This document shows, one piece after another, positions 48,984-57,629 of a stretch of DNA of 64,000 nucleotides. Below the pieces are notes generated by a model. It was not told the origin of the DNA, did not search any database, and saw nothing but the letters and a program-made list of their open reading frames with translations. Origin of the DNA: Bacillus sp. 2B10 (GTDB lineage: Bacteria; Pseudomonadota; Alphaproteobacteria; Sphingomonadales; Sphingomonadaceae); the NCBI GenBank assembly GCA_003946805.1, contig RPSH01000002.1, positions 124,001 to 188,000 on the forward strand, written 5' to 3'. Numbering within the stretch: the first letter of the stretch is position 1; the number at the start of each line of letters is the position of its first letter. The position numbers and the translations under genes are program-made.

Positions 48984-51965
48984 TTAGAAGCGGTAGCCGA
49001 CGCGGAACTGGATGCGCCGGGGCAGCGTGAGCAGATCGCGGCCGATCCGCGCAGGATCGAGCGTGTCGACGACCTGACCGGTTGCCGGATTGATCTGATT
49101 GTTGAAGAAATCGTCGAAGCCGGAGAAATTGTTGTTGTTGAACGCGTTCAGCAGATCGACCGCAATTTCGGTTTCGCCGCCAAGGATCTTCAGCTTGTTC
49201 GCAAGGGTCAGGTTGACCTCGCAGAATGCGAACACGCCCTTGATGCAGTTCTTGTCGGGATAGCGCGCGCTGAATTCGTTGAACCCGGACGTCGCGCCGT
49301 TGGTGCCGTCGGTGACCCGGAACGCCTGGCCGCTGCCGAACGTGCTGAGCGTCGAGAACTGGAAGCCCAGGGGAAGGTCGACGATACCGGACAGGACGAC
49401 GCGGTGACGTTCGTCGCCGTTACGGGGCCGCCATCCGTAATCGTCGGGCGTGACGGCATCGAGGCTGAAGAGATCGCCGCCATTCTGTTCGCCCTTCGAC
49501 AGGGTATAGGCAACGTTGACGCCCCAGCCCGAAACCTCGGTATAGGGCTTGTCGGCGGTGAAGTAGATCGCCTTGTACCGCGTATCCAGGCCGTCGAAAC
49601 CGATCAACGCGTTCGAGAAGCCGAACGGGGTCAGCGGCGTCGTGTTGCAGCACGGGCCAGTCCCGCCGTTCTGACGGGTGGCAAACAGGTTGGTATAGCC
49701 GTTGCGACCACGCTGGTACGAGCCGGTCAACGCAAGCTGCCAGGGGCCGACCTGCTGGCGCACGCCAAGGCTCACCTGATCGTTGACGGGCGGCTTCGTA
49801 TTGTTCTTGACCGCGAACAGTTCCGGCGCGCCGCTGGTCGACGTGGCGCGCAGTTCGAGCAGACCCTCGCGGGTCAGATAGCGCGGATCCCAGACGACGG
49901 TTTGCAGCCCGTTGCGCGGCTGGCCGTCGCGCGAAAAGCGGAAGACGCCGATCGGGTTGATCGTCCGCGACTGTTCGTCGACCGTGTTGTTGAAGTTGTT
50001 GCGATCGTAATAGCGCCCGAAGCCACCAAAGATCACCGTCCGCGCATTGTCGAAGATGTCGTACGAGAAGCCGAAGCGCGGGGCGAAGGCACCGGCGAAC
50101 GGGTCACGGTTGCTGCCCGTGCTGATGTAGTTTTCCGGATCGAAATAGCTGGTGGCGGGAAGGGCGCGCAGCGCGGCAGCGGCATTTGCCGACGTCACGA
50201 AATCGTTGTTGTTGCCGTTGGTTTCGTAATCCCAGCGCAGGCCGAGGTTCAGCTGCAACCGGTCGGTGACGTCCCAGTCGTCCTGAATGTAGAAGCCCAG
50301 CTGGGTGTTCGATCCGCGAACCGTTCCGTTGCCCAGCCCGAGACGCGCCTCGGCGGGGAAGGTGAAGTTGGTGTCGTTCGCGAGATTCGTGTTCGGATTC
50401 TCGACCGTATCGATCCGGAAGGTGTAGCCCGGCTGCAGGAAGGCGAGGTTCGAGAATTCGATGTCGGTTACCTCGACCCGCGCGCCGACCTTGATCGCAT
50501 GATTGTCGAAACCGGTATAGGTGAAGTCGTCGCGCAGCGTGTAGCCCTGCTGGATTTCCCGACGCGATGCCTCGCGGCCACCGAATTGAATGACGGTATC
50601 GTAGTTGAAGCTGGACTGTCCGGGGTTGAGCGACGTCGGGCTGAAATTATAGTTGAGATAGTTCAGGTTGACTTCGTTGATGAAGTTGTCGCCTCGATAT
50701 GTCCATTTCAGGAGGTACGTCTCGACGGTGTTCCGCTTGTTCTCGGCGAACTCATACGCGACGTTGCCGCCAAACCCCTGGATGTCGGTTTCTTCCCGGC
50801 GGCTGTACGACAGGTCGAACGTCTGGGCATCGTCGGGGGTGAAGGTCAGCTTGCCGAAATAGAAATCGGCCCGGAACGGGCTGACGAAGTTGCCTTCGAA
50901 CTCGCTGATCCGGCGACCCGACGCCGCCTCGAACGCCCGGACGTTTTCGGCGGTACCGGTCGAATCGACGATGAACGCACGATCCTGATCGTTGCCTTCA
51001 TAGGTGCCGAAGAAGAACAGCTTGTCCTTGATGATCGGACCACCCAGCGAAACGCCGTACTGCTTGCGTTCGAACGCAGGCTTGTCGCGACCGTTGCGGC
51101 GGTCGAGGAAGCTGCGTTCGGTCAGGCCACGGTCCGTGTACTGGCCAAAGGCTTCGCCATGGAATTCGTTGGTACCCGACTTGGTAACGGCGGTGATGAT
51201 CGCCGAACCGGCCTGTTCGTATTCGGCCTTGTAGTTCTGGGTCAGGACGCGGAATTCCTGCACCGCCAACTGGCCGAACGGGTTGCCGCGGCTGTTCTGT
51301 TGGCCGGCGACGCCGCCCTCGCGCAGCTTGTTCTTCAGCGAAACGCCATCGATGAACACATTGACCTGCGCCGCGGTCGACGCACCGGCCTGGAACCCCT
51401 TGTCGGTTTCGCTGTCGTTGTAGCGGACGCCGGGGGCGAGGGCGGCGAACGACAGGAAGTTCCGGTCGGTCTGCGGCAACGTGCGAAGCTGCTCCTGCGA
51501 CACGTTGGTCGCGATTTCGCTGGTGCGGCTTTCGATCAGCCGGCGGCCGGTGACGACGATGGTTTGTTCGTCACCCGTTGCAGGCGCTTCGGCGGTAGCC
51601 GTCGCATCCGGTGCAGCGGCAGCGCCCAGCGTCACATCGAGGCTCGCCGACTGCGCGATGCCGACCGTTACCGTGCTGGTCGAGGTTTCGCCGTTCGGAC
51701 CGGTGACCGTGATCGAATAACCGCCCGCACGGATACCGTTCAGCGTGTAGCGGCCGGCGGTGTCGGTCGTCGCGCGATAGGACTGGTTGGTGCCGGTCGA
51801 CGTTGCGACGACGGTCGCGCCGGCGACGGCGGTACCCGCCGCGTCGCGCACCGTGCCCCGCACCGAGGCGGTGGTGGTCTGCGCCGATACCGGAGCGATG
51901 GCGATCGCGCCCGTCGCCAGCGTCGTCGCGGCGGCGAACGCCGCGCGGATCATGCTATTCCTCAT
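48984..51965 (-). CDS. TonB-dependent receptor, Oar-like, with carboxypeptidase-regulatory-like N-domain
   Basis: A 993-residue outer-membrane transporter. Signal peptide (1-29), a CarboxypepD_reg-like domain (about 33-110, VRGTVRDAAGTAVAGATVVATS), a TonB box-like TIVVTGRR, a plug domain with VNVFIDGVSLKN, then a long beta-barrel ending RRIQFRVGYRF with the terminal Phe. It should import a glycan or oligosaccharide, matching the flanking LacI and glycosidase genes. Start overlaps the lacI stop by 4 bases. Confidence 0.93.
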   Translation of the reverse strand: MRNSMIRAAFAAATTLATGAIAIAPVSAQTTTASVRGTVRDAAGTAVAGATVVATSTGTNQSYRATTDTAGRYTLNGIRAGGYSITVTGPNGETSTSTVTVGIAQSASLDVTLGAAAAPDATATAEAPATGDEQTIVVTGRRLIESRTSEIATNVSQEQLRTLPQTDRNFLSFAALAPGVRYNDSETDKGFQAGASTAAQVNVFIDGVSLKNKLREGGVAGQQNSRGNPFGQLAVQEFRVLTQNYKAEYEQAGSAIITAVTKSGTNEFHGEAFGQYTDRGLTERSFLDRRNGRDKPAFERKQYGVSLGGPIIKDKLFFFGTYEGNDQDRAFIVDSTGTAENVRAFEAASGRRISEFEGNFVSPFRADFYFGKLTFTPDDAQTFDLSYSRREETDIQGFGGNVAYEFAENKRNTVETYLLKWTYRGDNFINEVNLNYLNYNFSPTSLNPGQSSFNYDTVIQFGGREASRREIQQGYTLRDDFTYTGFDNHAIKVGARVEVTDIEFSNLAFLQPGYTFRIDTVENPNTNLANDTNFTFPAEARLGLGNGTVRGSNTQLGFYIQDDWDVTDRLQLNLGLRWDYETNGNNNDFVTSANAAAALRALPATSYFDPENYISTGSNRDPFAGAFAPRFGFSYDIFDNARTVIFGGFGRYYDRNNFNNTVDEQSRTINPIGVFRFSRDGQPRNGLQTVVWDPRYLTREGLLELRATSTSGAPELFAVKNNTKPPVNDQVSLGVRQQVGPWQLALTGSYQRGRNGYTNLFATRQNGGTGPCCNTTPLTPFGFSNALIGFDGLDTRYKAIYFTADKPYTEVSGWGVNVAYTLSKGEQNGGDLFSLDAVTPDDYGWRPRNGDERHRVVLSGIVDLPLGFQFSTLSTFGSGQAFRVTDGTNGATSGFNEFSARYPDKNCIKGVFAFCEVNLTLANKLKILGGETEIAVDLLNAFNNNNFSGFDDFFNNQINPATGQVVDTLDPARIGRDLLTLPRRIQFRVGYRF

Positions 51966-52990
51966 GCGTTGTTTCCCCTTATGCCCCGGTTTTCCGGGTC
52001 TTCCCGTGGTGAAGTGGTGTCGCGCACGACCAGGGTCGGTGCGCGCAGTTCGATGCCGTGGTCGTCGGCGCCGTCGATCTGGTCGATCAGGCGGGCGACC
52101 GCGCGTTCGCCCAGCTGCGCGATGTTGATGCGCAGCGTGGTGAGGGCAGGCGAGATGAGGCGGGCGAGCGGGATGTCGTCGAACCCGGCGACGGCGATCC
52201 GGTCGGGCACGGCGATGCCGGCACGACGCAGCGCCGTCAGGACGCCGATCGCCATCATGTCGTTGGCGGCGAACACCGCGTCGACGTCGACGCCGCGCCC
52301 GATCAGCCGTTGGGCGATGGCCACGCCCGAATCCTCGAGGAAAGTGCCGCGTTCGACCATCGCGTCCAGCCGGGCATCGGCCATCGCCGCGCGGTATCCG
52401 GCGATGCGTTCCTCGGCATCGACATTGCCCTCAGGCCCGGCGACGTGGACGATCCGGCGGCGTCCGGTGGCGACCAGATGGTCGACCATCATCCGCGCCC
52501 CGGTGGCGTTGTCGATGCGCAGTTCGGGCCGGGGCTGATGATGCGGCGCGCAGTTGACCATGACCGCGGGCACCCCGACCGGCAGATGGCCGAGCAGCTG
52601 GTCCGGATCGATATGCGGCGCCATCACCACCAGCCCGTCGACCCGGCCGCGCATGGTGTGCAGCGCCTCCACGGCGCGCGCCGGATCGGCGTGCATGTTC
52701 GACAGCAGCAGTTGCAGCCCGCGCTCCGACGCCTCGCGGTCCATACCGCGCAGCAGCTCCGAAAAGAACTCGCCATGCAGTTCGGGCAGGACGACGCCGA
52801 TCGCGTTCGACCGCGCGAGGCTGAGCGAGCGCGCACCGGCATGGGGGACGTAGCCGAGGCTGGCGGCGGCGGCCTGCACCTTCTCGCGGAGCGCCGGGCG
52901 GACGTTTTCGTGGCGATTGAGCACGCGCGAGACCGAGGCGACCGATACGTCGGCCGCGCGAGCCACGTCGCGGATGGTGGCGTTCGCCAT
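51962..52990 (-). CDS. LacI-family regulator of the glucan locus
   Basis: A 342-residue LacI protein: HTH MANATIRDVARAADVSVASVSRVLN with hinge helix, then a periplasmic-binding-protein-like ligand domain (GIGVVLPELHGEFFSELLRGMD, VFAANDMMAIGVLTALRRAG, AVAGFDDIPLARLISPALTT). It precedes and overlaps the TonB receptor gene and is divergent from the GH3 gene. A perfect palindrome TGTAACCGGTTACA at 53067 is its probable operator. ATG 52990 is used. Confidence 0.92.
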   Translation of the reverse strand: MANATIRDVARAADVSVASVSRVLNRHENVRPALREKVQAAAASLGYVPHAGARSLSLARSNAIGVVLPELHGEFFSELLRGMDREASERGLQLLLSNMHADPARAVEALHTMRGRVDGLVVMAPHIDPDQLLGHLPVGVPAVMVNCAPHHQPRPELRIDNATGARMMVDHLVATGRRRIVHVAGPEGNVDAEERIAGYRAAMADARLDAMVERGTFLEDSGVAIAQRLIGRGVDVDAVFAANDMMAIGVLTALRRAGIAVPDRIAVAGFDDIPLARLISPALTTLRINIAQLGERAVARLIDQIDGADDHGIELRAPTLVVRDTTSPREDPENRGIRGNNA

Positions 52991-53066
52991 GCTCTCGTCA
53001 TCCACTCCCTGTTTCGTCCGCGCCCATCGCGGCGAATCCGCCGGCTGCCATGCCGATCGCTCTTGA

Positions 53067-53080
53067 TGTAACCGGTTACA
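53067..53080. promoter_or_regulatory. LacI-type operator in the divergent lacI / GH3 promoter region
   Basis: TGTAACCGGTTACA is a perfect 14-bp palindrome with the central CG typical of LacI-family sites. It lies 77 bases from the lacI start and 82 bases from the GH3 start, so one site could control both directions. Confidence 0.8.
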
Positions 53081-53161
53081 AGAATCTACAACGCGCTTCA
53101 ACCAAAGATTCGAAACACATGTGCAGCTCGATCGTTGCGCAACCGACACAGAGGGGATCGC

Positions 53162-55447
53162 ATGGAAGACAGTCGCATTTCGCGCCGGGCGCTGATGATG
53201 GGCGCCGGGGCCATCGTCGCATGGAACGCGTCGCCGGCGCGCGCGCTGCTGGCGCAGGCGGGCACGGCGCTGCCCGCGGCGGCAGAGGCGCTGCTGGCGC
53301 AGATGACGGTCGAGGAAAAGGCGGGGCAGCTGACGCTGATGGCCGCGGCGTGGGCGGGGGGTGCCGCCAACGCGCTCAATCCGATCGGCGCGACCGCGAC
53401 CTTCGACGAACAGCTGGCGCAGGTGCGTGCCGGCCAGCTGACCGGCGTGTTCAACGGCAATGGCGCCGAAATGGCGCGGCGGATGCAGCTGGTCGCGATG
53501 CGCGAGCAGCGGTTGAAGATCCCCCTCCTGTTCGCCGCCGACATCATCCACGGCTTCCGTACCGTGTTCCCGATGCCGCTGGCGGAGGCGGGCAGCTTCG
53601 ACGCCGACCTTGCCGAGCGCACTGCGCGGGCGGCCGCGGTCGAGGCATCGGCAGCCGGGATCGACTGGACCTTCGCGCCGATGGTCGACATCGCCCGCGA
53701 CCAGCGCTGGGGCCGCGGGATCGAGGGGGCGGGCGAGGACCTGCTGCTCGGCAAGGTCATGGCCGATGCCCGCGTCCGCGGGTTCCAGGGACGTCGCGGC
53801 CTGACCGCCGACGATGCCGTCGCCGCCTGTGCCAAGCATTTCGCGGCGTACGGCGCGGCCGAGGCCGGGCTCGACTACAATACGGTCGACATTTCCGAAC
53901 GCACCTTGCGCGAAACCTATTTCCCGCCGTTCCAGACCGCGTTCGCCGCCGGTGCGCCGACGACGATGGCGTCGTTCAACGAACTGTCGGGCGTGCCGGC
54001 CACCGCCAATCCGTGGTTGCTGGACACCATCCTGCGCAAGGAATGGGGCTTCGGCGGGCTGGTGGTGTCCGACTATACCGGCGACGAGGAACTGATCGCG
54101 CACGGCTTTGCCATGGACGCGCGCGAAGCGACGAAGCTCGCCTTCCTCGCCGGGGTCGACATGTCGATGCAGTCGGGCTTCTACCTGAAGCACCTGCCCG
54201 ATCTGGTCGCGAAAGGCGAGGTGCCGATGGCGCGGCTCGACCAGGCGGTGCGCCGCGTGCTGGCGCTCAAGGCGCAGCTAGGCCTGTTCGACGATCCGTT
54301 CCGCCGCATCGATCCGCGCCGCGAAAAGGCGCGGGTGCGCACCGCCGCCCATCTGAAGCTGTCGCGCGAGGCGGGCGCACGCTCGATTGTGATGCTCAAG
54401 AACGATGGCGACCTGCTGCCGCTGCCCAAATCGGGCAAGAAGATCGCGCTGATCGGTCCTTTCGTGCAGGGGCAGCGCGAACTGATCGGCACATGGAACG
54501 TCTATGGTTCGGATGCCGAAGCGGTCGACCTGCTGACTGGCGTCCGCGCCGCGGTCACCGATCCCGCGCTGGTCACCGCGGTCGACGGATCGGGCATCAC
54601 CGACGCGATTCCCGGTGGGATCGAGGCGGCGGTGATTGCCGCGTCGCAGGCCGACATCGTGCTGCTGGCGATCGGGGAGTCGCAGAAGATGTCGGGCGAG
54701 GCGCAGTCGCGCGTCGATATCGGCATTCCGCAGGCGCAGCTCGATCTGGCGCAGGCGGTCCTCGCCACCGGCAAGCCGACGGTCATCCTGCTGCGCAACG
54801 GCCGGGCGATGGTGCTCGACAAGCCGGTGCTCGACGCGCGCGCGATCCTCGTCACCTGGTTCCTCGGATCGCAGAGCGGACCGGCGACCGCCGACATCCT
54901 GTTCGGCAACGTGTCGCCCTCGGCGCGTCTCCCGGTCAGCTTTCCCTACGCGACCGGGCAGCAGCCCTATTATTATGCGCACAAGACCACCGGTCGCCCC
55001 AATCCGCCGGGGCCGCCGATCGACTACAAGGCGCGCTATCGCGAGGGGCCGAACGCGGCGCGCTTCGCGTTCGGGCACGGGCTGACCTATGGTCGCATCG
55101 CCTATAGCGATCTAGATCTCGGCGGCGGGCGGCTGAACAGCGACGGCGCGCTGAAGGTCCGCGCGCGCATCACCAACAGCGGCACGCGCGCCGCGACCGA
55201 GGTGGTGCAGCTCTACACCCACGACGTCACCGCCAGCATCACCCGCCCGGTACGCGAGATGAAGGCGTTCCAGCGCGTGACGCTGGCGCCCGGCGAATCG
55301 AAGACGGTCGAATTCACGCTGCGCGCCGACGACCTGCGCTTCATCGGCATTCAGAACCGCCCGGTGGTGGAGCCCGGCAGCTTCCGCATCTGGGTGGCAC
55401 CGTCGGCCGAGGCGGAAGGGGTGAACGGCAGCTTCGTGCTGGCGTAA
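53162..55447 (+). CDS. GH3 beta-glucosidase, exported
   Basis: A 761-residue family 3 glycoside hydrolase of the BglX type. Tat-like leader MEDSRISRRALMMGAGAIVAW; (beta/alpha)8 domain with FAADIIHGFRTVFPMPLAEAG and CAKHFAAYGAAEAGLDYNT; the catalytic nucleophile Asp304 in GLVVSDYTG; then the alpha/beta sandwich (IALIGPF...GTWNVYG) and a C-terminal fibronectin-III-like domain. It should release glucose from short beta-glucans made by the GH144 enzyme. ATG 53162 follows GAGGGG. Confidence 0.93.
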   Translation: MEDSRISRRALMMGAGAIVAWNASPARALLAQAGTALPAAAEALLAQMTVEEKAGQLTLMAAAWAGGAANALNPIGATATFDEQLAQVRAGQLTGVFNGNGAEMARRMQLVAMREQRLKIPLLFAADIIHGFRTVFPMPLAEAGSFDADLAERTARAAAVEASAAGIDWTFAPMVDIARDQRWGRGIEGAGEDLLLGKVMADARVRGFQGRRGLTADDAVAACAKHFAAYGAAEAGLDYNTVDISERTLRETYFPPFQTAFAAGAPTTMASFNELSGVPATANPWLLDTILRKEWGFGGLVVSDYTGDEELIAHGFAMDAREATKLAFLAGVDMSMQSGFYLKHLPDLVAKGEVPMARLDQAVRRVLALKAQLGLFDDPFRRIDPRREKARVRTAAHLKLSREAGARSIVMLKNDGDLLPLPKSGKKIALIGPFVQGQRELIGTWNVYGSDAEAVDLLTGVRAAVTDPALVTAVDGSGITDAIPGGIEAAVIAASQADIVLLAIGESQKMSGEAQSRVDIGIPQAQLDLAQAVLATGKPTVILLRNGRAMVLDKPVLDARAILVTWFLGSQSGPATADILFGNVSPSARLPVSFPYATGQQPYYYAHKTTGRPNPPGPPIDYKARYREGPNAARFAFGHGLTYGRIAYSDLDLGGGRLNSDGALKVRARITNSGTRAATEVVQLYTHDVTASITRPVREMKAFQRVTLAPGESKTVEFTLRADDLRFIGIQNRPVVEPGSFRIWVAPSAEAEGVNGSFVLA

Positions 55448-55459
55448 TGATGACGAACT

Positions 55460-55483
55460 CCCTCTCCCTCCCCGGGGAGAGGG
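55460..55483 (+). terminator. hairpin after the GH3 gene
   Basis: CCCTCTCC/GGAGAGGG with an 8-base loop, 12 bases after the stop. No T-run, so only terminator-like. Confidence 0.4.
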
Positions 55484-55523
55484 TCAGCGCCTGACGCACC
55501 CGGCACCGGTCGTCGCGCGTTAA

Positions 55524-55542
55524 CTCCTTTACGACGAAGGAG
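55524..55542 (+). promoter_or_regulatory. hairpin masking a Shine-Dalgarno sequence
   Basis: CTCCTT (55524-55529) pairs with AAGGAG (55537-55542), the ribosome-binding site of the gene at 55551, with loop TACGACG. A 6-bp stem directly covering the SD could act as an RNA switch or thermometer; it could also be chance. Confidence 0.4.
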
Positions 55543-55550
55543 AAGATGCG

Positions 55551-55790
55551 ATGACTGATGACGGAAAGCAGCCGAACCAGGCGATGGGCGGCACATCCGA
55601 CGCCGCCAGGCCCGATGGCGTCAGCAATGTCGACGGCGGCGGGGAATCAGGCGGCGGGGCCTACCCCAATCCGCACGACGACAGCCATGCCGGTCGTTTT
55701 CAGGGCGGGCAGAGCGAACGGGACTATCATGGCGGCCCCGGCGGCCCGGACAGTCAGGCGGCCGGTACGGACGGGTCCGACTCCGAATAA
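55551..55790 (+). CDS. small hydrophilic Gly/Asp/Ser-rich protein
   Basis: A 79-residue protein with almost no hydrophobic residues (GGGESGGGAYPNPHDDSHAG, GGPGGPDSQAAGTDGSDSE), probably disordered. The strong AAGGAG spaced 8 bases from the ATG argues it is translated. Such proteins are often stress- or desiccation-related, but that is speculation. Its 3' end overlaps the convergent IclR gene by 37 bases. Confidence 0.6.
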   Translation: MTDDGKQPNQAMGGTSDAARPDGVSNVDGGGESGGGAYPNPHDDSHAGRFQGGQSERDYHGGPGGPDSQAAGTDGSDSE

Positions 55791-56536
55791 CCAAGGTCGC
55801 GGCTGATCGCCTGCGCGGTCGCCGCGACCCGCGGGCCGATCGCGTCGACGGTGTCGTCGGTCAGATATTGCGCGGCGGTGGCGATGCCGACCGCCGCGAC
55901 GATCCCGCGCGACACGTCGCGAATCGGTGCCGCGATCGATCGGATGCCGTCATGGCCGACACTGTCGTGGATGACATGCCCGCGCGCGATATTGACGCGC
56001 ATCGCCGCAACCCATGGCGCCGGATCGCTGCCGCCGGTCGCGCGGTGCAGGCGGGCCAGCCCGCTATCGTCCTCGTCGAACAGCAATGCCTTGCCAAGGC
56101 CGGTCTGCGCCACCGGACGCCGGTCGCCGGGGCGGGTCGACACCTCCAGCCGCCGCCGCCCCGCCGCGCGGTCGAGGTGCAGCGAATGGTCGCCGTCGCG
56201 CCGGCCGAGGAACACGCACAGTCCGGTGTCGGCGGACAGCGCCTCCATCCGCGCCCGGGCGGTGCGGACCAGATCGATCCGGCGATGCGCGGTGAACCCC
56301 AGCTGCAACAACATCGGGCCCAGCGTCAGCAGCCCGCGCTCCGCCGGTGCCACATAGCCGCGTTCGACCAGCGCCGCCGCCAGCCGGTGCGTGGTGGTGC
56401 GTGCCAGCCCCAGCCGCCGCGCCAGCTCGGCGACGCGCAGCGGCTCGTCGCGCAGCGCCTCGACCAGGTCGAGCCCGCGCATCAGGGTCTGTGTGCCGCG
56501 GGCGGCGCCGCCTGCGTCTGCGATCGGTTCGGTCAT
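55754..56536 (-). CDS. IclR-family transcriptional regulator
   Basis: A 260-residue IclR protein. N-terminal winged helix (GTQTLMRGLDLVEALRDEPLRVAELARRLGLARTTTHRLAAAL) and a C-terminal effector domain (GRRDGDHSLHLDRAAGRRRLEV, GLGKALLFDE, GHDGIRSIAAPIRDVSRGIVAAVGIA). Ligands are usually small carboxylates or sugar-acid products. It overlaps the disordered-protein gene and is 42 bases from the ROK gene. Confidence 0.92.
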   Translation of the reverse strand: MTEPIADAGGAARGTQTLMRGLDLVEALRDEPLRVAELARRLGLARTTTHRLAAALVERGYVAPAERGLLTLGPMLLQLGFTAHRRIDLVRTARARMEALSADTGLCVFLGRRDGDHSLHLDRAAGRRRLEVSTRPGDRRPVAQTGLGKALLFDEDDSGLARLHRATGGSDPAPWVAAMRVNIARGHVIHDSVGHDGIRSIAAPIRDVSRGIVAAVGIATAAQYLTDDTVDAIGPRVAATAQAISRDLGYSESDPSVPAA

Positions 56537-56577
56537 CGCGACATAGTATCAGCGGCGTGCCTCCGCGCTAGCCCGCG

Positions 56578-57459
56578 TCACGCGGCGTCCAGCAACGCCT
56601 GCGCCATCACCATCGTGCCGAGCGGCCCCGCTTCGTCGCCCAGCCCGGCCGGCACGATCCGCTCGTCGATCGACTGCGCATCGACGAACCCCAGATAGCC
56701 GCCGAGCGCCGCGACCACCCGTTCGCGCACCATCGGCAACAGCTGCGGCTGGCCCAACCCGACTCCGCCGCCGACGATGATCCGGGCGGGCGAGAGGGTG
56801 AGGAACAGCGTCGCGAACGCCTCGCCCAGCGCATCGGCGACATCGCGCCATGCCGGATCGTCGGCGGTGAGCAGGTGCGCCGGCTTGCCCGTCCGCGCGG
56901 CGATCGCCGGCCCGCTGACCAGCCCTTCGAGGCAATCGCCATGGAACGGACAGGCGCCGGCGAAATCGTCTCCCGTGCGGCGGCGAACGCGGATATGCCC
57001 CGCCTCCGGATGCATCATGCCCGTCACCGGCTGCCCGCCGACGATGATTCCCATGCCGACGCCGGTCCCGACCGTGACGTAGAGATAATCGGACAGCCCT
57101 GCCGCCGCCCCGTAGCGACCTTCGCCCAGCGCCGCGCCGGTCACGTCGGTATGGAACGCCACCCGGTCGAACCCGTCGCCCAGCGGGCCGACGATATCCG
57201 CGCCTGCCCAGTGCGGCTTCGGCGTCGGCAGCATGCGGCCTTCCGAGACCGAAATCGGCCCGAAGCTGGCGATCCCGATCGCTTCCGGACGATAGGCGTC
57301 GCGCCATGCGGCGAGCTTCGCCGACAGCGCGCCCAGCGTCTCCTCCGGGGTCGTGGTCGGCACCCGGAACCGGTCGATGATCTCGTGCCCGCGCCCGACG
57401 ACCGCGATCGACTTGGTTCCGCCCAGCTCGACGCCGGCCACCATCGCTTCCGAACCCAT
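56578..57459 (-). CDS. ROK-family sugar kinase (fructokinase/glucokinase type)
   Basis: A 293-residue kinase. ELGGTKSIAVVG is the phosphate-binding start, VGTGVGMGIIVGG and HPEAGHI the active-site region, and CPFHGDCLEGLVSGPAIAAR carries the ROK zinc-finger motif. This form, without an HTH, is a sugar kinase; YdhR/ScrK-like enzymes phosphorylate fructose or glucose. It could trap the glucose released by the GH3 enzyme. ATG 57459 is chosen for the GAGAGGA about 8 bases upstream. Divergent from LacI-2. Confidence 0.9.
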   Translation of the reverse strand: MGSEAMVAGVELGGTKSIAVVGRGHEIIDRFRVPTTTPEETLGALSAKLAAWRDAYRPEAIGIASFGPISVSEGRMLPTPKPHWAGADIVGPLGDGFDRVAFHTDVTGAALGEGRYGAAAGLSDYLYVTVGTGVGMGIIVGGQPVTGMMHPEAGHIRVRRRTGDDFAGACPFHGDCLEGLVSGPAIAARTGKPAHLLTADDPAWRDVADALGEAFATLFLTLSPARIIVGGGVGLGQPQLLPMVRERVVAALGGYLGFVDAQSIDERIVPAGLGDEAGPLGTMVMAQALLDAA

Positions 57460-57551
57460 CGCCCATCCTCTCGCCATTACCGGCCTGCTCATGGCGCAGC
57501 GTACCGCCGCACGGCAAGGCCGGCCTTTGCGCGGCAGAGGTACTTGCATCG

Positions 57552-57563
57552 GCAATCGATTGC
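57552..57563. promoter_or_regulatory. palindromic operator between ROK kinase and second LacI gene
   Basis: GCAATCGATTGC is a perfect 12-bp palindrome with a central CG, positioned 93 bases from the ROK start and 67 bases from the LacI-2 start. The flank TTGCATCG...TGCAACG extends the similarity. Its sequence differs from the first operator, consistent with two regulators. Confidence 0.65.
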
Positions 57564-57629
57564 AACGAATCGTTACGGCGGTATCTTTCCGCTGGCAGAA
57601 CGAAGGAATATGTTCGTACAAGCAACGGC

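Noticed and set aside
48753-52538. Very long plus-strand open frame of 1261 codons opposite the TonB receptor and parts of its neighbours
   Set aside because: It is antisense to a clear TonB receptor, has Arg/Val-rich low-quality sequence and no family motif; long antisense frames are expected at this GC content.
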